A DNA stretch of 64,000 nt from Microbulbifer sp. VAAF005 (GTDB lineage: Bacteria > Pseudomonadota > Gammaproteobacteria > Pseudomonadales > Cellvibrionaceae), in contig NZ_CP120233.1 of NCBI RefSeq assembly GCF_030012985.1, positions 1,595,001-1,659,000 on the forward strand, written 5' to 3'. Every line of letters begins with the position of its first letter. Position 1 is the stretch's first letter. The translations under genes and the position numbers were made by a program. The notes beneath the pieces were generated by a model. The model was not told where the DNA came from, made no database searches, and saw only the letters and a list, made by a program, of their open reading frames with translations. Below are positions 10,895 through 20,267 of the stretch, one piece after another.

Positions 10895-11603
10895 CGTTTC
10901 TTCCTATTCAACCGCTCCTGGGCCACAACCGAATATTACAGCACAGAAGTGGGCTCTTATTCTGGGTGCCGACCTGCAGCAAGCTTACAAATTCAATTTT
11001 AAGTAAGCTGCCCCATACCGAATATACAACCGCCCCTCAGTGGTGAAGCCACAACCCCTTTAAAAACTCAATCCACGCCGGCTGCACACCGGCGCCGACA
11101 CCAAAAGATAAATCTCACGCTATCGAAGCGCTCGCAAGCGGCGGCAGCACTCTAGAAAATAAAACTACCTATGGGAACCAGGTTGCCAATTCTAATTTCC
11201 GCCGCCGGCCCACCTTCAAATTAGAATTTAAATTTTAAAAGGGGTCTTAAATCAGCAAATAATTTCAGGCGGGCAATCCAATAAGCAACAGCAAATTTAA
11301 AAATAAAAACGTAAACAATGTAAAAACACATTAATACGCACTGGCTGATTCTAATTTTAAAGCAGAAAAGTTTTGTATATGCGATAAGTTGGACCAGTCT
11401 TACGACAAAGGGCCCGGGCTTTCCCTATGCAACAATCGGCTTTTTGTTAGTCTGTTACTGCTGTACTGAATATATAAATATCACAATAAAAAAGCAGATA
11501 AATTCCCAAGCCCAACAAGCATTAATCATCGTGGCAGATCACCGCCATTATAAAAACACAATGAAGTTGGCACCCCCATAGATAATTAAAGAAAGACAAA
11601 ATC
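10895..11603. other. Intergenic region before the first laminarinase
   Basis: About 700 bases without a supported gene, between divergent pncC and the first GH16 gene. The right part is AT-rich and holds a block (about 11378-11452) that recurs at the same distance before the second GH16 gene. Short ORFs here are shadows with no family resemblance. Confidence 0.5.
11378..11452 (+). promoter_or_regulatory. Conserved upstream block, copy 1 (GH16 gene 1)
   Basis: Starts TATGCGATAAG and contains GGACCA, TACGAC, TTCCCT and AACAATCG in the same order and spacing as the block at 13940-14016 before the second GH16 gene. It begins 226 bases before the first gene and 230 before the second. Conservation here, while the flanking leader differs, points to a shared promoter or operator. 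Confidence 0.5.
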
Positions 11604-13652
11604 ATGAATTTGAAAAAATCAGCGATCGCGGCTGCTATTGTAGGCGCCTGTGTGTCCTCACTTGCCAATTCAAAAACTTTGGTCTGGGAAGATAATTTCG
11701 ACGGCGACAGTATTGATAAGTCCGTTTGGACTTACGATGTGGGCAACTCAGGCTGGGGTAACAATGAGCTGCAAACCTACACCGATGATAGCGCCAATGC
11801 CTATGTTGAAGATGGCAACCTTATTATTCAAGCACTGCAAAACGACGACGGCAGTTTTACTTCCGCCCGCCTGAAATCCCTGGGTCGTATGACTTATAAA
11901 TACGGCACCATTGAAGCCCGCATTAAATTACCCGACCTGGATGCCGGATTGTGGCCCGCCTTCTGGCAGCTGGGTGGCGACTACGGCCAAGTGGGCTGGC
12001 CCGCTTGCGGCGAACTGGATATTCTTGAGGCAGGCATGGCAGATGCGCTCAACGCCGGCACGGTCAACTCAGAGGTTTCTGGCGCTTTTCATTGGCAGTA
12101 TGAATCCGATGAAGGTATAAACTACACAGCGGACTACGGCCTATCAAAAAATCTAGTTGACGACTTCGGCCTCAGCACAGACCTTACCGAGGACTACCAT
12201 ATTTTCGGCATGACCTGGACCCCGGACAGCATCATTATGTGGGTCGACGACGAAGCCAATGAAATCATCAGCTTCAACACTGAACCCGAGGATAGACCCG
12301 AGACGCTAGATGAATTCCGCCAGCACAACTTCCTGATTCTAAACCTGGCGGTAGGTGGCAAATTCCCGGGGATTTATGCCAATAGCGACGTCACTGCCCC
12401 CATGCCCGCCAAAATGTATGTGGACTATGTTCGCATCTACGATAACGACGACAGCAGCTACAGCACAGAAATCTCCCTGGCTGAAGACACCGCCAAAACA
12501 GGTGATATCGGCGTATTTTCCGAGGGCAGCAACCTCTCCGAATCCCTGGAGCTTGGCACCGATACCGAGCTGTATGTCTGGAACCAAAACAGCATGTCAG
12601 CTACTGTCAGCGCCGAAGCTGCCGAGGGTGATGAGGCCCTGGAGTTTGATATTACCGCTGGTGAATGGTTCGGCATGGGCTTCTGGATGCACTATGACCT
12701 AAACCTAATGAACTACGAAAACGGTCATCTCAATTTCAAAATGAAAACCACCAGCAGCCAGACTATCGGCATTGGTATTTCCAGTACTGGTGGCGGAGAT
12801 GCCTGGGTAGATCTGGTGGATGGTGATGATACCTACGGCCTGGAGCGCGATGGCGAATGGCATCAGGTCAGTATCCCCCTAAGCAAACTGGGAGTGGACT
12901 TCAACACTATCAGTCAGGCGTTTATGATTCGAGGTGATGCCGCCTCTGAAGATTTTGTTCTGTCCATTGACGATATCTACTTTAGCGAAAGTGTTGAAAA
13001 AACAGCCCCGACCGGTGTCTTTTCTCTCTACACCGAAACTACAGAGGCCAACTCAACTTTCACACTGGGAACTGATGGCAACCTGTATATTTGGGGCGAT
13101 ACCCTGCTGGAGGCCACTCAAACCCCATTCGAAGGTGAAGAGTCCCTCTCCTATTACTCCTCCGGGGCCGGCTGGTTTGGAATGGCATTTACTGCCGACA
13201 GCTACTACGATCTATCCGCCTTCGATAATGATACTGCAACGCTGAATTTCGCCCTGAAAACCAGCTCAGAAACCACCTTTAAAATTGGCATGAAGAGCGG
13301 TAGCGTCAGCGATATTGGGCAGCAGTGGATTGAATTTGCCAACGGCTCTGATCCTTACGAATTCGCGCGGGATGGCGAGTGGCACCAGGTATCAATCCCC
13401 GTTACTGATTTCAGTAGCGAGGTAGATATGTCAAATGTTATCCAGTTATTTGAGCTACTGGGTGTTGATGGAGATATCAGCGATATTGAGATTGACGACA
13501 TCTATTTCTCTGGCGGAAGCTCAGACAGCGATAGCAATGGCAACTGCCGTCCTCACTCTCACAAGTGCCACCCTCATCATAAAGGGCACAACCATCGCCA
13601 TAGAGACTGCAACCCACCCGCACGATGCGCACAGGGACCTCGCAGAAACTAA
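11604..13652 (+). CDS. Secreted GH16 laminarinase with His/Cys-rich tail
   Basis: A 682-residue exported endo-beta-1,3-glucanase. A signal peptide (about 1-22, ending SLANS) precedes a GH16 domain (about 25-278) with active site ELDILE: Glu137 nucleophile, Asp139, Glu142 acid/base, in the beta-bulge form seen in laminarinases. Two related beta-sandwich modules follow (about 290-458 and 462-636), each carrying GWFGM, DGEWHQVSIP and DDIYFS motifs; they are probably glucan-binding. The end (about 645-682) is an unusual tail with eight His and four Cys, in place of the CBM32-type domains of the next gene. A terminator follows. Confidence 0.9.
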   Translation: MNLKKSAIAAAIVGACVSSLANSKTLVWEDNFDGDSIDKSVWTYDVGNSGWGNNELQTYTDDSANAYVEDGNLIIQALQNDDGSFTSARLKSLGRMTYKYGTIEARIKLPDLDAGLWPAFWQLGGDYGQVGWPACGELDILEAGMADALNAGTVNSEVSGAFHWQYESDEGINYTADYGLSKNLVDDFGLSTDLTEDYHIFGMTWTPDSIIMWVDDEANEIISFNTEPEDRPETLDEFRQHNFLILNLAVGGKFPGIYANSDVTAPMPAKMYVDYVRIYDNDDSSYSTEISLAEDTAKTGDIGVFSEGSNLSESLELGTDTELYVWNQNSMSATVSAEAAEGDEALEFDITAGEWFGMGFWMHYDLNLMNYENGHLNFKMKTTSSQTIGIGISSTGGGDAWVDLVDGDDTYGLERDGEWHQVSIPLSKLGVDFNTISQAFMIRGDAASEDFVLSIDDIYFSESVEKTAPTGVFSLYTETTEANSTFTLGTDGNLYIWGDTLLEATQTPFEGEESLSYYSSGAGWFGMAFTADSYYDLSAFDNDTATLNFALKTSSETTFKIGMKSGSVSDIGQQWIEFANGSDPYEFARDGEWHQVSIPVTDFSSEVDMSNVIQLFELLGVDGDISDIEIDDIYFSGGSSDSDSNGNCRPHSHKCHPHHKGHNHRHRDCNPPARCAQGPRRN

Positions 13653-13660
13653 AAGTACAA

Positions 13661-13692
13661 GGGCGCTGCCAAATAGCAGCGCCCCTTTCTTT
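13661..13692 (+). terminator. Intrinsic terminator after GH16 gene 1
   Basis: A 9-bp perfect stem GGGCGCTGC / GCAGCGCCC with a 6-base loop, followed by CCTTTCTTT, 9 bases after the stop codon. It separates the two paralogous genes into separate transcripts. Confidence 0.85.
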
Positions 13693-13939
13693 ATTACACC
13701 ACTCAATCTTTTTCACCAATATCAAAACCTGCCTTATTTGCCGACAGATATTACCTTTTAGGATATGACCCGGCGTAAGACAAAGCATAAAAACAATAAA
13801 TCCAGATTAAATCGCTTACAATTTTGTTCAATGCAGTAGGGCCGGAAAAAAAATTTCCACACAAAATATTTGCGAACAAAAACACAAAAAAGAATTTTTT
13901 CTTTTTGTAAAAAAATTACAAGAAATTATCTTTCCGATG

Positions 13940-14016
13940 TATGCGACAAGCAGGACCACAACTACGACGAGAGGCCTAAATTCACTTCCCTGTAGAACAA
14001 TCGTTTTGCTAGGCTT
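13940..14016 (+). promoter_or_regulatory. Conserved upstream block, copy 2 (GH16 gene 2)
   Basis: Partner of the block at 11378-11452: TATGCGACAAG, GGACCA, TACGAC, GGCC, TTCCCT, AACAATCG and TTTTG in the same order, 230 bases before the gene. The rest of the 517-base gap (13653-14169) is AT-rich and holds no supported gene. Confidence 0.5.
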
Positions 14017-14169
14017 TGCTCGTGGCCAGCACCCGATTTTCAAATGAATTGAAGGAAACTGCAATTTAAGTATCTAGCATTCACTAGATTTACAAATAGT
14101 ATTTAACTGTGTCACACCATCACTATCAGGCATTTTATTCTTATAAATAATTAACAACGAAAGAAAATC

Positions 14170-16869
14170 ATGATTATTAAAAAAACAGCGATAGCAGCCG
14201 CTATTGTCGGCACAATTGTGTCCTCAATGGCCAATTCAAAAACTCTGGTCTGGGAAGATAATTTTGACGGGGACACGATCGATACTTCCGTCTGGACCTA
14301 CGACGTTGGCAACTCCGGCTGGGGCAACAACGAATTACAAAACTATACCGATGATAGCGACAACGCTTACATCGAAGATGGAAACCTAATTATTCAGGCC
14401 GTAGAGGAAAGTGACGGCAGCTTTAGCTCGGCACGCCTTAAATCCCTTGGCCGCCTAACCTACAAATATGGAACTATCGAAGCCCGTATTAAATTGCCAG
14501 ATATGGACGCAGGCCTATGGCCGGCCTTCTGGCAGTTAGGCAGCGACTACGGCCAGGTTGGTTGGCCCGCGTGTGGTGAGCTGGATATTCTCGAAGGCGG
14601 TATGGCCGAAGCGCTTGAAGCTGGCATTGTAAACTCTGAAGTATCTGGGGCCTTCCACTGGTGGCACGAGTCCGATGATTACACAGGACAAGCAGACTAT
14701 GGTGAATCCAAGAACCTGGTTGAAGATTTTGGCTCCAGTACCGACCTGACTGAGGATTACCATATCTTCGGTATGACCTGGACACCTGAAAGCATTGCTA
14801 TGTGGGTAGACGATGAAACCAATGAGGTTATCAGCATTGGCACCGATGACCCTGCATTTGATGAATTCCAACAACATCACTTTTTAATTCTCAACCTCGC
14901 GGTTGGCGGCATATTCCCACAACTTTACGCCAATAGTGATATCACTGCGCCCATGCCAGCCAAGATGTATGTAGACTACGTGCGTATCTATGACAACGAT
15001 GACAGCAGCTACAGCACTGAACTCTCCTTCGCAGCCGATACTGCGAAAAGTGGCAACCTTGGTGTCTACGGTGATAGTAGTGAATTTTCCGAATCCCTAA
15101 CATTTGGCACTGACTCCGAGCTCTATGTTTGGAACAACATGGAAAGCCAGGACAGCAGTGACGCACTTGAATTTGAAGTGGGTACTGGCGAATGGTTCGG
15201 CATGGGTGTATGGATGCAGTACGACCTGAATTTGATGAACTATCAAAATGGTCACCTGAACTTCCTGATGAAAACGACCACCGAGCAGACCATCGGAATC
15301 GGCATTGCCAGCACCAGTGGTGGAGATGCCTGGGTAGACCTGAGCGTTGACGGAGACACTTTTGGACTTGAGCGCGATGGCGAGTGGCATGAAGTAAGCA
15401 TTCCCCTAAGCAAATTCGGAGTGGACTTCAACACCATCAGCCAGGCAATTATGGTGCGTGGCGACGCACCATCAGAAGCCTTTACCCTATCCTTCGATGA
15501 TATCTACTTTAGTGAAAGCGTCGATAAGACGGCACCAACAGGTACCTTCTCTATTTACAGCGAAACTACCGAAGCCGACTCCACTTTCGAGCTGGGTACC
15601 GATGGTAATCTGTACATTTGGGGAGATACCCTAATTGAAACCTCCCCCTCCCCCTATGAAGGCTCTGAATCCCTATCCTACACATCATCCGGTGCAGGCT
15701 GGTTCGGCATGGCCTTTACCGCTGATTATTACTACGACCTATCAGCATTCGACCACGATACTGCCACACTCAACTTCGCCCTGAAGAGCAGCTCGACAAC
15801 GACTTTCCAGATCGGCATGAAGAGCGGCAGCGTCGGTGATATTGGACAGAAGTGGATTGAGTTTACCAATGGCTCAGATCCCTACGGCTTTACCCGAGAC
15901 GGTGAATGGCACCAGATATCCATCCCAGTATCCGACTTCAGTGATGAAGTTGACATGTCCGACGTTATCCAGCTATTTGAACTGCTAGGTGTAGATGGCG
16001 ATATCAATGATATCGAGATCGACAATATCCACTTCGCTGGCGGTAACGGAAGTAGTGATGACTCTGGAAATGACTCAGATAGCGGCGACGATAGTGACAA
16101 CAGCGAAGCCGGCGACCAAGACCTAACTGCCCAAGCTATCGTCACCGCCAGCAGTGAGGTCCAATCCATAGCTAATGCCGTTGATGGCAACAGCAGCACC
16201 CGCTGGGAAAGCGCCCATGGCGGTGACTCAGTATGGGTACTACTGGACCTGGGTGAGGCAGAAGCTCTGAACACCCTGACAATCGACTGGGAAACAGCCA
16301 ACGCTGAGACCTATACGGTACAAGGCAGTAACGACACTATTTCCTGGACCACACTGGCCAACTTTAGTGGTGGTAGCGCCGGAGAGAGAACCGATGAGCA
16401 CTCCCTGAGTGGAAGCTATCGATATGTGCGCCTGTACTTCACTGAGCGCAGCACAAGCTATGGCTACTCCATCTGGGAGCTGGGCTTAACTGGTGGCGAC
16501 GGTCAGGCTTCAAGTATCTCTGCAACCTCTGAACTGCAAAGTGCTGACCTGGCAATCGACGGAGATAGCAACACCCGCTGGGAGAGCGCCCACGGTGTGG
16601 ACAATGTCAGCCTGACTTATGACTTGGGCTCTGTACAGTCCATTGGCACCCTCAATATCGACTGGGAAACTGCCAATGCGGCTGCCTACACTCTGCTCGG
16701 CAGTACCGATGGCAGCAACTGGACAACTGTTGAGTCATTTTCCGGAATGGGAACCGGTGAACGCACCGACGCAATCACCGTAGAGGGAAACTACCGTTAC
16801 CTGAAGATTGACTGCACTGAACGCAATACCGTGTACGGCTACTCCATTTGGGAAATTAGCACTTACTAA
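14170..16869 (+). CDS. Secreted GH16 laminarinase with two F5/8-type C (CBM32-like) domains
   Basis: An 899-residue paralogue of the preceding gene, very similar over the signal peptide, GH16 domain (about 25-273, ELDILE with Glu137, Asp139, Glu142) and both beta-sandwich modules (about 285-450, 455-625). It then has an Asp/Ser-rich linker (about 622-650) and two tandem discoidin/F5/8 type C domains (about 653-775 and 776-899), each with the AVDGNSSTRWES-type motif and YGYSIWE near its end. It most likely binds and cleaves laminarin-type beta-glucans outside the cell. The tandem arrangement indicates duplication followed by exchange or loss of C-terminal modules. Confidence 0.9.
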   Translation: MIIKKTAIAAAIVGTIVSSMANSKTLVWEDNFDGDTIDTSVWTYDVGNSGWGNNELQNYTDDSDNAYIEDGNLIIQAVEESDGSFSSARLKSLGRLTYKYGTIEARIKLPDMDAGLWPAFWQLGSDYGQVGWPACGELDILEGGMAEALEAGIVNSEVSGAFHWWHESDDYTGQADYGESKNLVEDFGSSTDLTEDYHIFGMTWTPESIAMWVDDETNEVISIGTDDPAFDEFQQHHFLILNLAVGGIFPQLYANSDITAPMPAKMYVDYVRIYDNDDSSYSTELSFAADTAKSGNLGVYGDSSEFSESLTFGTDSELYVWNNMESQDSSDALEFEVGTGEWFGMGVWMQYDLNLMNYQNGHLNFLMKTTTEQTIGIGIASTSGGDAWVDLSVDGDTFGLERDGEWHEVSIPLSKFGVDFNTISQAIMVRGDAPSEAFTLSFDDIYFSESVDKTAPTGTFSIYSETTEADSTFELGTDGNLYIWGDTLIETSPSPYEGSESLSYTSSGAGWFGMAFTADYYYDLSAFDHDTATLNFALKSSSTTTFQIGMKSGSVGDIGQKWIEFTNGSDPYGFTRDGEWHQISIPVSDFSDEVDMSDVIQLFELLGVDGDINDIEIDNIHFAGGNGSSDDSGNDSDSGDDSDNSEAGDQDLTAQAIVTASSEVQSIANAVDGNSSTRWESAHGGDSVWVLLDLGEAEALNTLTIDWETANAETYTVQGSNDTISWTTLANFSGGSAGERTDEHSLSGSYRYVRLYFTERSTSYGYSIWELGLTGGDGQASSISATSELQSADLAIDGDSNTRWESAHGVDNVSLTYDLGSVQSIGTLNIDWETANAAAYTLLGSTDGSNWTTVESFSGMGTGERTDAITVEGNYRYLKIDCTERNTVYGYSIWEISTY

Positions 16870-16891
16870 TTGCAGCTGGTAGTAGCAACTT

Positions 16892-16915
16892 GGGCAGCAC
16901 TTTTACAGTGCTGCC
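16892..16915 (+). terminator. Hairpin after GH16 gene 2
   Basis: A perfect 10-bp stem GGGCAGCACT / AGTGCTGCCC with a 4-base loop 22 bases after the stop. There is no T-run, so it may be a processing or weak termination hairpin. Confidence 0.5.
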
Positions 16916-17031
16916 CTGCCTATAATCTGTCCCCGAAAGAACTAAAATTCCAAAGCTAGAGGTACTACACATCTTTGCACAGTAATTCGTTCTAATTCAA
17001 AGCCAACCTGAAAATAATAACCTTCCCAAGG

Positions 17032-17465
17032 CTAACGGTAGACCATCGCCAGGATCGAGCGACCCTGCTTCACGTAACCGCGGAATAAATCCCCAACAGG
17101 ACCACTTAACTCATTCACTTCAACCCTCTCAAACCCCAAAGAGGAGTAAAAAGGCTCCAGATGGTCGTAGGGAAATGTATAGGTGTCACTATCAAAACGT
17201 TCAGCGAGGAGCGTCAGCAGCTGCCTTGCAACACCCTGCCCTTGATGATCTGGTGCAACAGCAACTCCGGCCAGGAGCTTAAAGTTCTCATAGCGCCGCA
17301 AATAACCGCAGGCAATCACCTCCCCCGTTCGCCGCGTACTATCCCGCAGTCCTCATGGCGTTTGGCTTTGCCACGAAATCCATACATGCGATAAAATTTG
17401 TTCGCTAGCGGAATCTCTATATCTGCCAGCCACTGAACACTATTAGAAGGCTGCGTTTTCGCCAT
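17032..17465 (-). pseudogene. GNAT N-acetyltransferase, frameshifted
   Basis: An acetyltransferase split into two frames. The upstream part starts at ATG 17465 (MAKTQPSNSVQWLADIEIPL) and ends at a TGA near 17316; the rest, with the acetyl-CoA motif VAVAPDHQGQGVARQLL, continues in another frame to 17032. Adding one G to the G5 run at 17322-17326 (minus strand) gives an unbroken VRGERGEVIACGYLRR. The joined protein (about 144 residues) resembles GNAT domains of the citrate lyase ligase-associated type. Either a real frameshift or a homopolymer sequencing error. Divergent from the DTW gene. Confidence 0.7.
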
Positions 17466-17496
17466 AAACCTGCCCCTGTACCCCTGAAGTAGAAAA

Positions 17497-18102
17497 ATGC
17501 CCAGAGAGACCTGTAGCACCTGCCTGCGCCCGCCCAATGTCTGCTACTGCAGTGCGTTGGTGAGCCTGGCTAATACCATAAAAGTGGTGATCATACAGCA
17601 CCCACATGAAGAGAAGCACCCGTTCAATACCGGGCGTATGGCGAACCTGTGTTTAAATAACAGTGAAATGCTTATTTCTGAAACTCTTCCTAATCAACAG
17701 CTGGAAAGGCTACTCGATACACCCAGCGCTCTACTCTATCCGTCACTATCATGGCTACCCCAAACACCCCGATTAGCTGAAGGGAACAATACCCCTAGCC
17801 ACCAGAATCAGCTGGAAAAGATTGAACAGCTAATTGTTATAGATGCGACTTGGAAAAAATCTAAAAAGATTCTTCACCTGAATCCCAAGCTACAACAGCT
17901 TCCAAGAGTCAATCTCAGTGGGGACTTGAAATCCAACTATGCAATTCGGAAAACCACCGTTGCGGATGGTCTGTCAACCATTGAAAGTATTGCCTTGGCT
18001 ATGACTCGACTTGAAGATAAAAATGAGTATTCCAAGCTTCTGCAACCATTTGAAAAGATGATTAGCCTGCAACAGCAGAGCTATTCAGTAGAGCCAGTTT
18101 AG
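17497..18102 (+). CDS. DTW-domain tRNA-uridine aminocarboxypropyltransferase
   Basis: A 201-residue DTW protein. The N-terminal Cys cluster CSTCLRPPNVCYC and the central DATWKKSKKI (the D-x-T-W motif) are diagnostic. E. coli and eukaryotic members transfer the aminocarboxypropyl group of SAM to uridine in tRNA (acp3U). The C-terminal YAIRKTT..LSTIESIA segment also fits. Divergent from the broken GNAT gene, 31 bases apart. Confidence 0.87.
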   Translation: MPRETCSTCLRPPNVCYCSALVSLANTIKVVIIQHPHEEKHPFNTGRMANLCLNNSEMLISETLPNQQLERLLDTPSALLYPSLSWLPQTPRLAEGNNTPSHQNQLEKIEQLIVIDATWKKSKKILHLNPKLQQLPRVNLSGDLKSNYAIRKTTVADGLSTIESIALAMTRLEDKNEYSKLLQPFEKMISLQQQSYSVEPV

Positions 18103-18144
18103 GGCATTTGGTTGTCACAGTCAGTGAGGCCTCAAGCAGAGAAC

Positions 18145-18915
18145 CTAAACAATCACACCACCAGAAAATATCAAATTAGAAATCCCCTGATAGGTCAGCA
18201 CACACATAAAAATTGATAAGGCATATCGAATAATCGATCGATATCGCTCTTCATCAATCCTCGATTGAAGCTTAAATCCGATAATTAGTCCAAAATATGC
18301 AAATACGGTAATTGCAGATAGCGACATCAACTCCAAATCATCAAAACTCAAGTAAACTGAAAGCACAGAAAGCTGTATCAGCTTGCCAATCAAGAAACAA
18401 ATATTGGAAATAAGGATTACTTCCTTTGAAGACTTGGCAACTTCCAATAAGTAAATCATCAGTAGAGGCGCAATCGCATTAGTCGCGCCACCAATCACCC
18501 CAGCCAAGCCGCCCATAATAACAGGAAAAAGTACTGGCCGACTGGAGAATTTGGACAGATAACCCCTTAAACGATTGGAAAACAGGTAAATCAAGATTGA
18601 AACCGCCAGTAACAACTTGAGAATATCCGGATTTGCCCAGGTTAACAGCCATGTTCCGGTAAGGCTTCCAATAGACACCAATAGTATTACTAAACTATAT
18701 TTAGAAAGATCAACCCTATAATCTCGGCACTTATAAAGACTGGATATAATTACCAAAAGCGACGGCAAGATGGTTAACACCACCGCCGTTTTCAAATCAT
18801 AAGCAAGTGCCAGAATAGGCGTCGCAAGCATTGGGAAACCAAACCCCAATGCTCCGTGAGCCATACCTGCTACCAAAATAAGCAACAACCCAACTATAAC
18901 TATCTCTATGACCAC
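18145..18915 (-). CDS. TauE/SafE family anion exporter
   Basis: A 256-residue integral membrane protein with about eight hydrophobic segments. The N-terminal GMAHGALGFGFPMLATPILAL and the central GGLAGVIGGATNAIAPLLMIYLL are the two glycine-rich repeats of TauE/SafE (sulfite/organoanion exporter) proteins. It starts 3 bases after the stop of the TauD-like gene, so they probably form one transcript; export of a product such as sulfite is only inferred. Confidence 0.85.
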   Translation of the reverse strand: MVIEIVIVGLLLILVAGMAHGALGFGFPMLATPILALAYDLKTAVVLTILPSLLVIISSLYKCRDYRVDLSKYSLVILLVSIGSLTGTWLLTWANPDILKLLLAVSILIYLFSNRLRGYLSKFSSRPVLFPVIMGGLAGVIGGATNAIAPLLMIYLLEVAKSSKEVILISNICFLIGKLIQLSVLSVYLSFDDLELMSLSAITVFAYFGLIIGFKLQSRIDEERYRSIIRYALSIFMCVLTYQGISNLIFSGGVIV

Positions 18916-18918
18916 CCG

Positions 18919-19707
18919 TTAAGCAACCCTCGATATAGCAGGCATATTAAAACGTATTCGTTTAAGGTGCCTTTTCCTATCCTTAATTCCTGTTCTCGCG
19001 TGAAGGTATCGTCGATTATCCAATAACAATATCTGATTATTATTCAACCTAACCTTAAACATATTATGTGGCAACGATATTTTTAGCTCCAGCTCACGTA
19101 AAGCATCAAGCTCATCTGAAGAGCAATACTCACGCTCGATAATATCATACCTGTATCTGAAACCATGGCTCTCATCAATTAAGGATGCCTCTATAAACTC
19201 AGACGACTTGCGAAACTCTTCAGGAACACGCAGTTTAAACTTACTACTTGAAAGCACCTGGAAAGTTTTATCGGAGAGGCTCTCGATTATCCTGTCGGCA
19301 CAGACAAGAATATTTTCTCCGCCTCCATGCATATCAGCGTGCACAACGAAGAGACCAAAGTAGCCAGGCATCTCCGATTCAAAAGCACCGTCATTGTGCA
19401 AGAAGAATTCTCTATCACTATGAGATATAGCCAATGCCTCATCGCCTGTCTCACCACCAATTCTCACATCCCAAACCGTTCGCCCCATAGAATCATGCTC
19501 ATGTACCAACCCAATGGTATTGACAATATCCTCCATCACTTCAGCAGAATCATCAGAAAATTTGAGATGGATAAGCGCAATCCCCTTTTTAAACAGGGCT
19601 ATCTTATAGCTTTCATACTCTATGTCCGAACAGGACCCAAGTTCAAAGCAGCAGTAACTTGGGACTCTAAGTGGCATGGCATGCGATGAAAAATAGAGTG
19701 ACGACAT
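18919..19707 (-). CDS. TauD/TfdA-like Fe(II)/2-oxoglutarate oxygenase
   Basis: A 262-residue protein with the facial triad HND (His104, Asp106) in FFLHNDGAFE and a distal His236 in RYLHARTG, followed by basic residues (RKRHLKRIRF) that would hold 2-oxoglutarate. The fold pattern is that of the clavaminate synthase/TauD superfamily. The substrate cannot be read from sequence; pairing with a TauE-like exporter suggests, but does not show, a sulfonate or other anion-releasing oxidation. The start at 19707 is the best of several (MSSLYF, MPLRV). Confidence 0.75.
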   Translation of the reverse strand: MSSLYFSSHAMPLRVPSYCCFELGSCSDIEYESYKIALFKKGIALIHLKFSDDSAEVMEDIVNTIGLVHEHDSMGRTVWDVRIGGETGDEALAISHSDREFFLHNDGAFESEMPGYFGLFVVHADMHGGGENILVCADRIIESLSDKTFQVLSSSKFKLRVPEEFRKSSEFIEASLIDESHGFRYRYDIIEREYCSSDELDALRELELKISLPHNMFKVRLNNNQILLLDNRRYLHARTGIKDRKRHLKRIRFNMPAISRVA

Positions 19708-20267
19708 TTTCAGCTCCCTTGATGAACAATTCCTTTACGATTCCAACAATATGAACTTCTACCCACAAGATAAAAGGAGCAATCTTTATGCCAAATATCA
19801 CACATGTACCAAACTCATACGTCTCCAACTTTAGTCCCTGATGGCGTTTAAAGCTCTTTAACACCGAAAAAGTAAGTGTCCCCGTGGAAACTCTCTGAAT
19901 CGCCTATCACAAAGTAACCCAGGCCATTCTAATAAGCCCCCTGTTTATTTCACAAAACAGCAACAATCCTCGGTTCAGGCCAAGATAACCTACCTCCAAG
20001 CAGATAAAATTTATCATAGTACGGTAAAACCACAGCGAAATAGCTCCCTAGTCATGACCATTTAATAAAACCACAACAAATACCCCTTAAAAAAGAAAAG
20101 AAAGAATCGCAAGATAAGAGCCAATATCGGGGACAAGCATGCCCTATTAACTCCCCAATCAGGTGGAATAATAAAAAGTCAGGCGCTCACAATAAAATAT
20201 ATAAAGTGGATAAAGGTACCACCTATCAGGACCAATTCTGCTTTCGAGCCAAGCCGAGGGGAAAAGT
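19708..20267. other. Intergenic region without a supported gene
   Basis: AT-rich gap of 560 bases between the divergent TauD-like and FecR-like genes. A 65-codon minus-strand frame (19667-19864) overlaps the TauD start in another frame and looks like a shadow. No terminator or RNA gene is evident. Confidence 0.5.
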
